Of a stretch of 57,463 nucleotides of DNA, positions 1 to 24,060 are shown one piece after another. Location: contig BJOX01000182.1 in NCBI GenBank assembly GCA_009731375.1, forward strand, positions 731,130-788,592. Reading direction: 5' to 3'. The position numbers and the translations under genes were made by a program. The notes under the pieces were generated by a model. That model was not told the DNA's origin, searched no databases, and was given only the letters and a program-made list of their open reading frames with translations. This DNA is from Paulinella micropora (taxonomy: Eukaryota > Cercozoa > Imbricatea > Euglyphida). Numbering within the stretch: the stretch's first letter is position 1; every line of letters starts with the position of its first letter.

Positions 1-390
1 TTTTTATAAGACATACACCACGTGGGATCAAAGGGGTATTTACATTCCGCGATCTAGGGGTGGTGACGGGTTTCGAGGCGTCCCAGATACTTACCACAAA
101 ACGTCCTCATGCGCTGGCAGACCGCATGAAATGTCTGCTACCCCTGTGAGTACCTCCATGCGGGCCCTACCCAGTCTCGTGGAGCTCTCATGCGGGGAAG
201 ATCAATCATTTGTAGTTGATTTCCTGCAAGGTACCCGACACTGTGCGGGTAGTAGGGACTTCCTTTTGGGGCCTTCTATGCAGGATGGTTAGAGTCACTC
301 TTCCCTCCCCAACATACTCACTGTAGTCCCTGTTGGGTCGAGGGATGGAGGCGCATGGCCCTCGGGCTCAGCCATGACAGATCAATATAT
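1..390. repeat. Dispersed repeat family A, copy 1
   Basis: The block starting with the AAGACATACACCACGTGGGAT-like stretch recurs at 1697-2040 with substitutions and small indels. Both copies run into an ATT-type microsatellite on their right side. No reading frame is supported. It is probably a non-autonomous interspersed element; the family is unknown to me. Confidence 0.75.
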
Positions 391-454
391 ATTATTATTA
401 TTATTACTAGTATTATTACTAGTATTATAATTATTATTATTATTATTATTATTA
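391..454. repeat. ATT/AGT trinucleotide microsatellite
   Basis: Almost pure ATT triplets with a few AGT variants join repeat family A to family B. The long poly-Ile, poly-Asn or poly-Leu frames across this and similar tracts are translations of the microsatellite, not genes. Confidence 0.9.
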
Positions 455-632
455 TTCAGCCCAATGGCCTCAAGGCGTTAAACTGTGACGCCAACTCATA
501 ACCCTTTGGTGGTAGATGCTGGGGAGGAGGGTCGTTGCGCGCGTAAAAGATCTTAAACTCCGCATATGCTGGTTGATAGCCCAGGACCCAGCAGACACCA
601 GATTGTTATGGGTGGGGTTTCGAGGCAGCTCT
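455..632. repeat. Dispersed repeat family B, 5' part (cut by gap)
   Basis: This stretch is nearly identical to 2972-3150. It stops at an N run (633-1159), so the rest of the copy is unassembled. Non-coding. Confidence 0.8.
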
Positions 633-1159
633 NNNNNNNNNNNNNNNNNNNNNNNNNNNNNNNNNNNNNNNNNNNNNNNNNNNNNNNNNNNNNNNNNNNN
701 NNNNNNNNNNNNNNNNNNNNNNNNNNNNNNNNNNNNNNNNNNNNNNNNNNNNNNNNNNNNNNNNNNNNNNNNNNNNNNNNNNNNNNNNNNNNNNNNNNNN
801 NNNNNNNNNNNNNNNNNNNNNNNNNNNNNNNNNNNNNNNNNNNNNNNNNNNNNNNNNNNNNNNNNNNNNNNNNNNNNNNNNNNNNNNNNNNNNNNNNNNN
901 NNNNNNNNNNNNNNNNNNNNNNNNNNNNNNNNNNNNNNNNNNNNNNNNNNNNNNNNNNNNNNNNNNNNNNNNNNNNNNNNNNNNNNNNNNNNNNNNNNNN
1001 NNNNNNNNNNNNNNNNNNNNNNNNNNNNNNNNNNNNNNNNNNNNNNNNNNNNNNNNNNNNNNNNNNNNNNNNNNNNNNNNNNNNNNNNNNNNNNNNNNNN
1101 NNNNNNNNNNNNNNNNNNNNNNNNNNNNNNNNNNNNNNNNNNNNNNNNNNNNNNNNNNN
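633..1159. other. Assembly gap (N run)
   Basis: The run of about 527 N lies between repeat family B and an ATT microsatellite. Other long gaps are at 2618-2765, 11553-11806 and 52702-52790. All sit in or beside repeats or homopolymer G/C. Confidence 0.99.
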
Positions 1160-1223
1160 TATTATTATGATTATTATTATTATGATTATGATTATTATTA
1201 TTATTATTATTATTATTATGATT

Positions 1224-1491
1224 GGACACCGTGATAGCCCAGTGGTCAAGTTCTACCATCTGGGCCCTGTCGCCAGTTCGATTCCCGTCGGTGCCACCAG
1301 TATTTTCATTGAACATACCGGTCTATTTCTGGACCAGTATTTTCATTGAACATACCGGCCCGTCTGGAAGTGTTGGAACTGCCCTTGCGGGGGTGTCATT
1401 AGAGCTTATCGTCAATTCTTCGTACTCCCCTCACGGGTGAGACGATGGAGGCGCATGTGCAGATTTGCATCAGCCATTGACAGAGAAGCAC

Positions 1492-1497
<6 letters not shown>
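1224..1497 (+). mobile_element. tRNA-derived SINE with ATT tail, copy 1
   Basis: The head has RNA polymerase III internal promoter elements: an A-box-like TAGCCCAGTGG near 1235-1245 and a B-box-like GTTCGATTCC near 1276-1285, followed by a GTCGGTGCC end like a tRNA acceptor arm. The body contains an internal tandem duplication (CCAGTATTTTCATTGAACAT, twice) and ends in a long ATT microsatellite (1489-1557). Copies at 2131-2372 and 11807-11893 share the same body and the same tail junction (GACAGAGAAGCACTATTATT). Confidence 0.8.
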
Positions 1498-1557
<60 letters not shown>

Positions 1558-1696
1558 CATTGTTATTATGGAGGGGTGCACAGTATGGCACCCCACGGAT
1601 ACTGTGCACCCCACTGGAAGAGGAGATGGTTGGGCCTCTTCCCACTGGTTCCGAGGCTATGTCGTTGTGTTGGTTCCGAGGCAATGTCGTTGTGTT

Positions 1697-2040
1697 GTTT
1701 TTATAAGACATACACCACGTGGGATCGAAGGGGTATATACATTCCGCGATCTAGGGGTGGTGACGGGTTTCGAGGCGTCCTCATGCGCTGGCAGACAGCA
1801 TGAACTGTCTGCTAACCCCCTTGAGTACCTCCATTCGACTTATACCCAGTCTTGTGGAATTCTCTCAAAGGGAACATCAATCGTTTGCAGTTGATTCTCT
1901 GCAAGGTACCTGACACGCCGAGCAGGTAGCTATTCAGGGTTGGTCAGAGTCACTCTTCCCTCCCCAACATTCACTGTTGTGACTGTTGTGTCGAGGGATG
2001 GAGGCGCATGGCCCTTGGGCTCGGCCATGACAGATCAATA
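1697..2040. repeat. Dispersed repeat family A, copy 2
   Basis: This is the second copy of the 1-390 family. It diverges by point changes and lacks a short stretch present in copy 1, and it ends in an ATT microsatellite (2050-2130). Confidence 0.75.
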
Positions 2041-2048
2041 CAATACAA

Positions 2049-2114
<66 letters not shown>

Positions 2115-2130
2115 TATTACTATTATTACT

Positions 2131-2372
2131 GGCACCGCGATAGCCCAGTGGTCAAGTTCAATACCATCTGACCTGTCGCCAGTTCGATTCCCGTCGGTGC
2201 CAGTATGTTCAAAGTGTGTTTTCTTTGAAGGTATTGGTCTGTCTGGAAGGCTTGGAGCTGCCCTGCGGGGGTGTCAGTAGAGCTATCGGTTAAATCTGCG
2301 TACTCCCCTCGCGGGTGAGGCGATGGAGGCACATGTGCAGATTTACATCCGCCATTGACAGAGAAGCACTAT
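2131..2372 (+). mobile_element. tRNA-derived SINE with ATT tail, copy 2
   Basis: Same family as 1224-1497, with A box near 2140-2150 and B box near 2182-2191. It lacks the internal duplication of copy 1. The tail is a mosaic of ATT, AGT and ACT triplets up to 2551. Confidence 0.8.
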
Positions 2373-2396
2373 TATTATTATTATTATTATTATTAT

Positions 2397-2428
<32 letters not shown>

Positions 2429-2436
2429 TCAGTATT

Positions 2437-2467
<31 letters not shown>

Positions 2468-2483
2468 CTACTACTACTACTAC

Positions 2484-2551
<68 letters not shown>

Positions 2552-2971
2552 GGGAGTACATAGGCCATCGGTCCTTTCCATGGGCTGATTGGTATAAAGC
2601 TCCTAGAGTAATGTTCTNNNNNNNNNNNNNNNNNNNNNNNNNNNNNNNNNNNNNNNNNNNNNNNNNNNNNNNNNNNNNNNNNNNNNNNNNNNNNNNNNNN
2701 NNNNNNNNNNNNNNNNNNNNNNNNNNNNNNNNNNNNNNNNNNNNNNNNNNNNNNNNNNNNNNNNNATCGGTGGCCCCGATCATCAGGCGAGAGACTGACA
2801 CGGGGGGGTGGAGGACCTCGAACAAGGGTATGGGAGGCTTATGTCCGTTGAGAATATGCCATTAGCTGCATCAGTACGCCTCAGATATAGTAAATCTGCC
2901 TTGGAGTGTTGACTGTGACATATTTGAGGGGAATCCCGATGAAAAAACCTAGTCACACTTGCTAAACAGAG

Positions 2972-3381
2972 TTCCAGCCCAATGGCCTCAAGGCGTTAAA
3001 CTGTGACGCCAACTCATAACCCTTTGGTGGTAGATGCTGGGGAGGAGGGTCGTTGCGCGCGTAAAAGATCTTAAACTCCGCATATGCTGGTTGATAGCCC
3101 AGGACCCAGCAGACACCAGATTGTTATGGGTGGGGTTTCGAGGCAGCTCTAGCAACCGCGCTTGGTGTATGCACTTGCACATTCGGTGACGTCTTGCAAG
3201 CTCTTGCTGGGACTGCGGAATAACCTCGGCTTAGCGCAGTCTTGCCCTCAGGAGCTCCATCGGTGGCCCCGATCATCAGGCGAGAGACTGACACGGGGGG
3301 GTGGAGGACCTCGAACAAGGGTATTGGAGGCTTATGTCCGTTGAGGATATGCCATTAGCTGCATCAGTACGCCTCAGATAT

Positions 3382-3384
<3 letters not shown>
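2972..3384. repeat. Dispersed repeat family B, full-length copy
   Basis: The left part matches 455-632 and the right part (3258-3384) matches 2766-2892, so this copy shows the full element of about 410 bp. It ends directly in an ATT microsatellite (3385-3690), like the SINEs and family A. No coding frame is supported. Confidence 0.75.
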
Positions 3385-3437
<53 letters not shown>

Positions 3438-3451
3438 CGTTATTACTATCA

Positions 3452-3482
<31 letters not shown>

Positions 3483-3559
3483 TGTTATTGTTATTGTTAT
3501 TATTATTATTATTATTATTTTGTTATTATTATCATTATTATTATTATTATTATTATTAC

Positions 3560-3602
<43 letters not shown>

Positions 3603-3727
3603 GTTGTTGTTGTTGTTGTTGTTTGTTATTGTTGTTGCTTTTGTTGTTGTTGCTGCTGTTATTGTCGTTGTTGTTGTTGTTGATGATGATTGAAATTGTT
3701 GTTGCTGTTGTGGAAGGCGAGTTTTAG

Positions 3728-17975
<14,248 letters not shown>

Positions 17976-18162
17976 TGTTAGTCAGGCTACATTCAAGGCT
18001 CTGACGAATCATTCATCTTCGAACTCGTTTTTCTCTATCAATATTTGAGATAGGAAACTGCTGAGCTGGCCAGTTGAAAGCTCTTGTCCTGAGTTTTCAA
18101 AATGATGGTGTTAGCATTTTCATGACGCAATGTTGGACAGAAAACCATTAGATCAAAACGTT

Positions 18163-18228
18163 CGTGATTTTTGGAGCGTCTGATCAGTTACCTGTCCCTC
18201 GAGCTCCTGAACCGAGACCAGCGCAAGT
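18163..18228 (+). pseudogene. Diverged partial copy of the ABCG terminal exon
   Basis: The stretch reads ERLISYLSLELLNRDQRKYY, against GRLIGYICLEFMNRDKRK in the true terminal exon, and is about 190 bp downstream of the stop codon. It lacks the stop at the matching place. Probably a decayed duplicate of the gene's 3' end. Confidence 0.7.
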
Positions 18229-18479
18229 ATTATTTAGCCACGACTGGCCGCTACGTTCGTGTGGCCACGCAAGCATACACATACACACACGGTGACACAC
18301 ATACGCACACACGCACGCACATACACACACACACACACACAAATCATTCATCAATGACATGACAGGATAAACAACAAGTTTCGACACAAGTTTGGATTTT
18401 TTATGAATATAAAAAAACACTTGTTTTATTGAAAAAATCAAAAGATTATGATGTGCTAAAACATAATCAATAAATTTTG

Positions 18480-19200
18480 TTGAATTTTTGAATTTTCTAG
18501 TTGTTAAACGGTCGGTCACAGATTTCTATCTCACGTTTATCTCCCCCACTCTCCTGACTAGTTCTTGCTTGGTTTTTCACACCAAATCATACATATATTC
18601 TTTATTTTTATATATTATAATGATTTTTTCTATTTTATTTTAAAAAAATCAAAATTTGAATGCTGGGTAACGGTTAACTGTTTGTTTCAAGTATATTATA
18701 GTACTGTCACAAGTAGAAGGATGAAAAGACTTGAAGCAGACAGATATAATTTGATTTTATTGAAAAGATAAAAGACTATGGTAGATTTTGATTATTTCAA
18801 TCACTTTTGCTGAAATTTTTTGAATTTTTGAATTTTCTAGCTGTTAAACGGTCGGTCACAGATTTCTATCTCCCGTTTATCTCCCCCACTCTCCTGACTA
18901 GTTCTTGCTTGGTTTTTCACACCAAATCATACATATATTCTTTATTTTTATGCATTATAATAATTTTTCGATTTTATCTAAAAAAATTCAAAATTTGAAT
19001 GCTGAGTAACGATTAACTGTTTTTTTCAAGCCAGTATATTATTACTGTCACGAGTAGAAGGATGAAAAGACTTCAAGCAGATAGATATACTTAAATTTTA
19101 TCGAAAAGATAAAAGATTAAGGTAGATTTTGATTATTTCACGACTCGTTCTTGCTAGTTCTTGCCATAAAATCATATATATATATATATATATATATAAT
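18480..19200. repeat. AT-rich tandem repeat, period about 340 bp
   Basis: TGTTAAACGGTCGGTCACAG recurs at about 18502 and 18842, and the following 230 bp match closely. A third, decayed unit follows from about 19140 with an AT dinucleotide tract. No coding frame is supported. The region 17976-19855 otherwise holds only AT-rich sequence and a poly-C tract at 19689-19713. Confidence 0.8.
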
Positions 19201-19855
19201 TATTAATAATAAATTGTTATACTATAATGATTTTATCATAATATTTTAATTTAAAAATTCAAATTTGAATATTTTATAACTGTTAACTATTGTTTCTAGT
19301 AGCTGAGGTGACTACGTGACGGAAGGAGTATTTTTGTAACTTTTAAGTTGCAAGTGTAACAAAAATACTTACAGTTTTTTATGTAAGTAATTTTTTTTAC
19401 TTTTATAAAATATAAAACTTTTATTATATTTTATTTTCAATACTTTACTTGTTTTTATTAATACTGTTACTTGTTTTTATATTATTATTACTAATAAAAC
19501 TGTGAAAGAGGTCATATCATTTTAAAATAGTTGTGTCCTGCCAAACCTAATTGCCAAACTGACCTCTGCACCTGTTCTGAATCCATCTTAATTTATGGAA
19601 ATTCATTATTAATAACATACTAATAACTTAAAAGTTAATTTATATTTTTTCTGACAGAGCAGGTGCGTAGTGTAGACTAACCGTCATCCGTCCCCCCCCC
19701 CCCCCCCCCCCCCTCCTCCTCCCTCGCGGCAAGGAAAGTTAAGGTCACAAACTTCAAATAATTTAATATTAAATTCTTAACTAATTATTGTTACTAGTAG
19801 TAGCAGTAGTAGTAATAGTAATGGTAGTAGTAGTATAAAATTTCAGTTGAAAACA

Positions 19856-19999
19856 ATGATCAACGCTACCAACCGTATATTGTCTGAACATATGGTTGAC
19901 GCAGATTGCATTATGGACACGTTCTATCTGGAAGGTGGTTGCATCAGCTCTGGTGATCAGCATCAGGTGCTCAAGGAGCTGAAGGAAATGGGATGCTAA
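19856..19999 (+). CDS. Short ORF or exon, possible CARD-like fragment
   Basis: A 47-codon frame starts at ATG 19856, just after a good acceptor (AAAATTTCAG), and ends at TAA 19997-19999. It encodes a helical stretch (NRILSEHMVDADCIMDTFY, then HQVLKELKEMG). Spacing of Leu/Ile and acidic residues resembles part of a CARD/death-fold domain, but the piece is short and the likeness is by eye only. It could be a terminal exon of a gene whose other exons are outside or in the gap at 20052-20061. If the CARD reading is right, it would favour an animal host. Confidence 0.3.
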   Translation: MINATNRILSEHMVDADCIMDTFYLEGGCISSGDQHQVLKELKEMGC

Positions 20000-20061
20000 G
20001 TTGATAGTTGAACTCAACTCGATGGGACAGGAATTATCTTTTATTGTTACTNNNNNNNNNN

Positions 20062-20127
20062 GTATGTATGTATGTATGTATGTATGTATGTATGTATATA
20101 TATATTTATGTATGTATGTATGTATGT

Positions 20128-20187
<60 letters not shown>

Positions 20188-20272
20188 GACGTATGCATGT
20201 ATGTATGTATGTATGTATGTATGTATGTATGTATGTATGTATATATATATTTATGTATGTATGTATGTATGT

Positions 20273-20313
<41 letters not shown>

Positions 20314-20455
20314 TTATTAGTAGTAGTATGTATGTATGTATGTATGTACATACGTACGTATGTATGTACGTATGTACGTATGTACGTACGTACGTACGTA
20401 TGTACATACATACATACATACATACAAACATACATACATACTACTACTACCACTA

Positions 20456-20501
<46 letters not shown>

Positions 20502-20666
20502 ATACACATACATACATACAGACATACCTGCGTACATACATACATACATACATACATACATACATAGTCGTACGTACGTACGTACGTACTTACATACATA
20601 CATAGTGTATCTATGTATGTATGTATGTATGTATGTATGTATGTATGTATGTGTATAGTAGAAGTA

Positions 20667-20736
<70 letters not shown>

Positions 20737-21110
20737 GACGTATGCATGTATTTATGTATGTATTTATGTATGTATGTATGTATGTATGTATGTATGTGCG
20801 TACGTATGTATGTATGTATGTATGTATGTATGTATGTATGAATGTACCCAGGTATGTATGTATGCATGTATGTATGACATGTATGTATGTATGTATGTAT
20901 GCATGTATGTATGCATGTATGTATGTATATATGCATATGTGTATGTATATATGTATGTATGTATGTATGTAATGTATGTAATGTATGTAATGTATTTGTA
21001 TGTATGTATGTATGTATGCATGCATGTATGTATGTATGTACGTATGTATATGTATATATGTATGTATGTACATATGTATGTATGTATGTACGTATGTATG
21101 TACATACGAG
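20062..21110. repeat. GTAT/GTA/GTAC compound microsatellite with strand switches
   Basis: Blocks of TATG and TAG units alternate with their reverse complements (CATA and CTA, about 20402-20560). The switches occur at self-complementary GTAC runs. The frames across it are repeat translations. A 10-N gap precedes it. Confidence 0.95.
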
Positions 21111-21551
21111 CAGAAGCTATCGATATGCCTGATAAAACAGGATGCAATTTTTGCGTAGATGGGATAATCTATTGCCTTTTTGTCCCGGCCTGTGCAGGGA
21201 AAAGTTGCATTTGCAAATACACAACCACAAATTGCTCTGGTGGCGCCAGGTGGCAGGAAACACCTGATTTTTGTGGTGGCAGGATTCTGGAATTTTTTGG
21301 CAACCAAACTTTGCGGCTTTCCCCTGCACTCAATCGTGTTCCGTTGAAGTCGGAGATAGTGGCAATCGATTGTTCAGGCCAAGCACTATCAGAATACATA
21401 ATAAAAACTTTTCTGGTAGGCGGTGGCACCGGACCCCCCACCCACAAGTGCGAGTCATCTTATTTTTTGGATAAATACCAGCCACAAATTTTTTTTGTAA
21501 AAAACCTGCGATTTGCGAAACGCCAAACCCTTGCGGTTTCTGTTCTTGGTG
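21111..21551. other. Left flank of viral element 1, no gene seen
   Basis: Unique sequence of mixed composition between the microsatellite and the first viral gene. I see no supported gene and no obvious terminal inverted repeat. The element's true left end is probably within it. Confidence 0.5.
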
Positions 21552-23556
21552 ATGACTACTGAGGAGTTGGATGCAGTACACATGATTGTAGCTCTGCGTG
21601 CTGCAGCCGCCCCAGGAAATCATCCTCCTGACCAGGAACAGCAAGGCACTGGCATGTTGTCGCCTGTCCCTGCGCACAGATCCAATAGCGCGGACACACT
21701 ACCAAACGACACCCCTCCTGCCTCTCCACGTGAAAAAAAGAGCGTGCAAGTCGAACGCAAGCATCCAGTGGATCCAGATCCGCCAGACGACTCGTCAGAC
21801 GACGAGCCGCTTGTAGATGCTAGTGTGGGGTCGCTCACTAACCGCTCATACCTCTGGCTGATGATTGACCCCTGGCACGAGCACCACGCGCCGGACGAGA
21901 TCGTGCTTGGCCTCCACTCCGACCGCAAGGACGTAGAGAAGGCACCGACCGTGCAGATCGTGAGGAAGCTAGCTGAATTCCTCAGCGAGCACAAGGGCAA
22001 GGCAGGTGCGATGCGCCGGCGCCACGTCCGGGCTGCCCAAAACGACGCTGCAGACCGAGTGGCCAAATACGACTTCTTGGTGTACCAGCTGGGCCGTGAG
22101 CCCACTGCAGAGGCGAAAGAGAGTGCGGGCGCCTACCCCGACGCGTTCTACCCGCAAGACGGCGAGAACGATGTCAAGAAGGGCACTGGCGCGGTTCTAC
22201 GGGAACGTGGCAATGGGCTGCGCGACTGCGTGACTCAGAGCTATCTCAACTTGATACTGCGCGCCGCTACCAAGAAGTCATCCTACCGTAGGCGCCTGGC
22301 CAAGTCAGCGCACACAGCGAGCGTCGCGGCCTTCTGTAAGGAGAGCGCCTCTGCCGAATGGCACACTGACGACAATGGCAAGGTGTGGCGGCCGCGACTG
22401 CTCAAGGGAGTGGGATTCAACGAGGCGAATTTACCGACGTTAGCGGCCGGGTGCACAGGTACGAAGTCCCTACTTCTCTGCAGCTGCGCCTGGTAGCCCG
22501 TGAGGTCGAGCACCAGAGAGATCTGGGCTACGGTTGCTGGCGGAAGCTGTCCACCGACTTCATCATAACAGTCGACGAAGCCAAGCCATTGGATGAACGA
22601 CTGCTGAAACTAGCCTCCGCGCGCGCGGAGAAAGAAGGATGGCACGAAACAGAAGAAAGCGACAATGGTGGCGGAGAACAGAAGAAGCAGACGAAGACAA
22701 AAGACGACGTGCTGCTGCGCCTGGTGCTGACAGAGCTGGTTGACTGGAAGAGCAGCTCCATTGAACGCAACGTGCTGTGGCGCAAGGACCAGATGGAGCA
22801 ATTTAGGGGCATGCATTCGCTGGAGGAGATGCAGAAGCAGGTGGTGGGCGTGCTGGCCCGGTACCCTGGCTTCTTCTCCTACGCCGCCAAGCTCGACACT
22901 AATGAGTTAGTGAGGGATTTCCAGCGTATCAAGTCTGCTTTGCCCAAGCTCGACTCGCAGGCGGCCACCCGGAGCGCAGTCAGCTCATCGGGCCACAGCA
23001 GATCCTCGCGACAAAGGAAGACGCGACCAAGCTGTACGAAGTTGCTAAAACGACCAAGCTGTACGAAGTTGCTAAAACCGTTAGCGAGGCGCTGGGCAAA
23101 AGCGATTTCGGTGAGCTGGATGTTAGTGCCTGTACCAAAAAGCCAGGGAAATGCGATCACAAGCAAGGCCTGCACACAGAGATTCCTCACCAGCTGCTGC
23201 AAGAGAAGGACGCTGTATGGCGACGCGCCTGCGACGACCTGTTTTATTCACAAGCATGGGTTAGGTCCGAGGACCAGACGGCGCACGCAAAGCGATTCAA
23301 GTCGTCACTGGGCAGACTGCAACACGTGGTGAACAGATTTGGCTTGTACCTAGCGAAAGATGACGACAAATCAGAGAGAAAGAGAGAGAAAGGCCCCAAG
23401 AAGAGGAAATCCGCTTTTGTGCTCCACAAGATGAATGGCGGCAAAACAAAAGGCCATGCAGCCGTGTGCTTTGCCGAGCAATTCCATGACGGCCTGTACC
23501 GAGATCACAGGCCGCTAAAGAAACAAAAGGTGACTAATGACGCGCCGGGACTCTGA
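21552..23556 (+). pseudogene. Large unknown viral protein with two frameshifts
   Basis: A coding frame starts at ATG 21552 (MTTEELDAVHM), shifts near 22400-22430, shifts again near 22965 and ends at 23556, for about 665 codons. The N-terminal 110 residues are acidic and Pro/Ser-rich (DDSSDDEPL). The middle is helical and charged, and the C-terminus is basic (KREKGPKKRKSA, then PLKKQK). The stretch TKLYEVAKT is repeated in tandem by a 27-bp duplication near 23027-23080. I see no Walker motif, polymerase motif or zinc finger. Its place at the left end, beside replication genes, suggests a DNA-related role, but function is unknown. Confidence 0.6.
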
Positions 23557-23689
23557 TATCGTTTCATTAAAACTTTTTTTCCTCAAACAATAATTAATAA
23601 ACCAAAAAAAGGCGTGCCTGACAGTAGCAACATCAGAGAATTGAAGTTTCGACTCAAAGGTCTAACGTTTCTGGCTGATTAAGCTAGAC

Positions 23690-24022
23690 ATGACAGACAC
23701 ACAAGCTCAAAACAATTCTTGGCTCTTTGTTGGTGGGTGTTTACCGGCCCGATTTTTACTGGCCAAAGTGGCACTTGACGCTGCACCACCAAACAAAGAC
23801 AAACTGCGCGTTCTTGCCATGGTCCCCGCCGTGGTGTGGCTTTCTGAAGTTCTGAACAAACAAGAAAAATGCTTCCTGGGCGGCAAAGTGTGGTGGGCCG
23901 AGAACCGCCTGTGGCACGGGCTCTTGTACACGCTGTTTGCTGCTACGGGGGAAGGAGAATTGTTAGTGACGGACGCCCTGCTGGCTTCGTATTTTGGCTT
24001 CCAGCATTTCAGCAGAGAATGA
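23690..24022 (+). CDS. Small membrane-associated protein, unknown
   Basis: The frame is 110 aa with ATG at 23690. Three hydrophobic stretches (LFVGGCLPARFLLAKVAL, VLAMVPAVVWLSEVL and WHGLLYTLFAATG) suggest a small membrane protein. The Gly-rich/aromatic core FLGGKVWWAENRLWHGLLY is the most motif-like part. It lies 134 bp after the first gene and 38 bp before the reductase gene, on the same strand. I do not recognise the family. Confidence 0.6.
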   Translation: MTDTQAQNNSWLFVGGCLPARFLLAKVALDAAPPNKDKLRVLAMVPAVVWLSEVLNKQEKCFLGGKVWWAENRLWHGLLYTLFAATGEGELLVTDALLASYFGFQHFSRE

Positions 24023-24060
24023 TTTTTTTTCTCTCGTGCCCAAAAATGTAAGCACTGCCA

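Noticed and set aside
1224-1300. tRNA gene
   Set aside because: A and B boxes are present but no full cloverleaf, and the copy continues into a repeated SINE body, so it is a SINE head.
470-1349. Open frames crossing long N runs (470-1349, 2343-2865, 11358-11990, 52633-53038)
   Set aside because: They are open only because unknown bases are counted as coding; the flanks are repeats.
3301-3693. Long frames of Ile, Leu, Tyr-Leu-Ser or Met-Tyr-Val-Cys repeats across the window
   Set aside because: They are translations of ATT, TATC and GTAT microsatellites; they have no unique coding sequence and often appear in several frames at once.
21169-21677. Short frames at 21117-21700 on both strands
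   Set aside because: They overlap each other, lack motifs and lie in the flank or are shadows of the 21552 gene.
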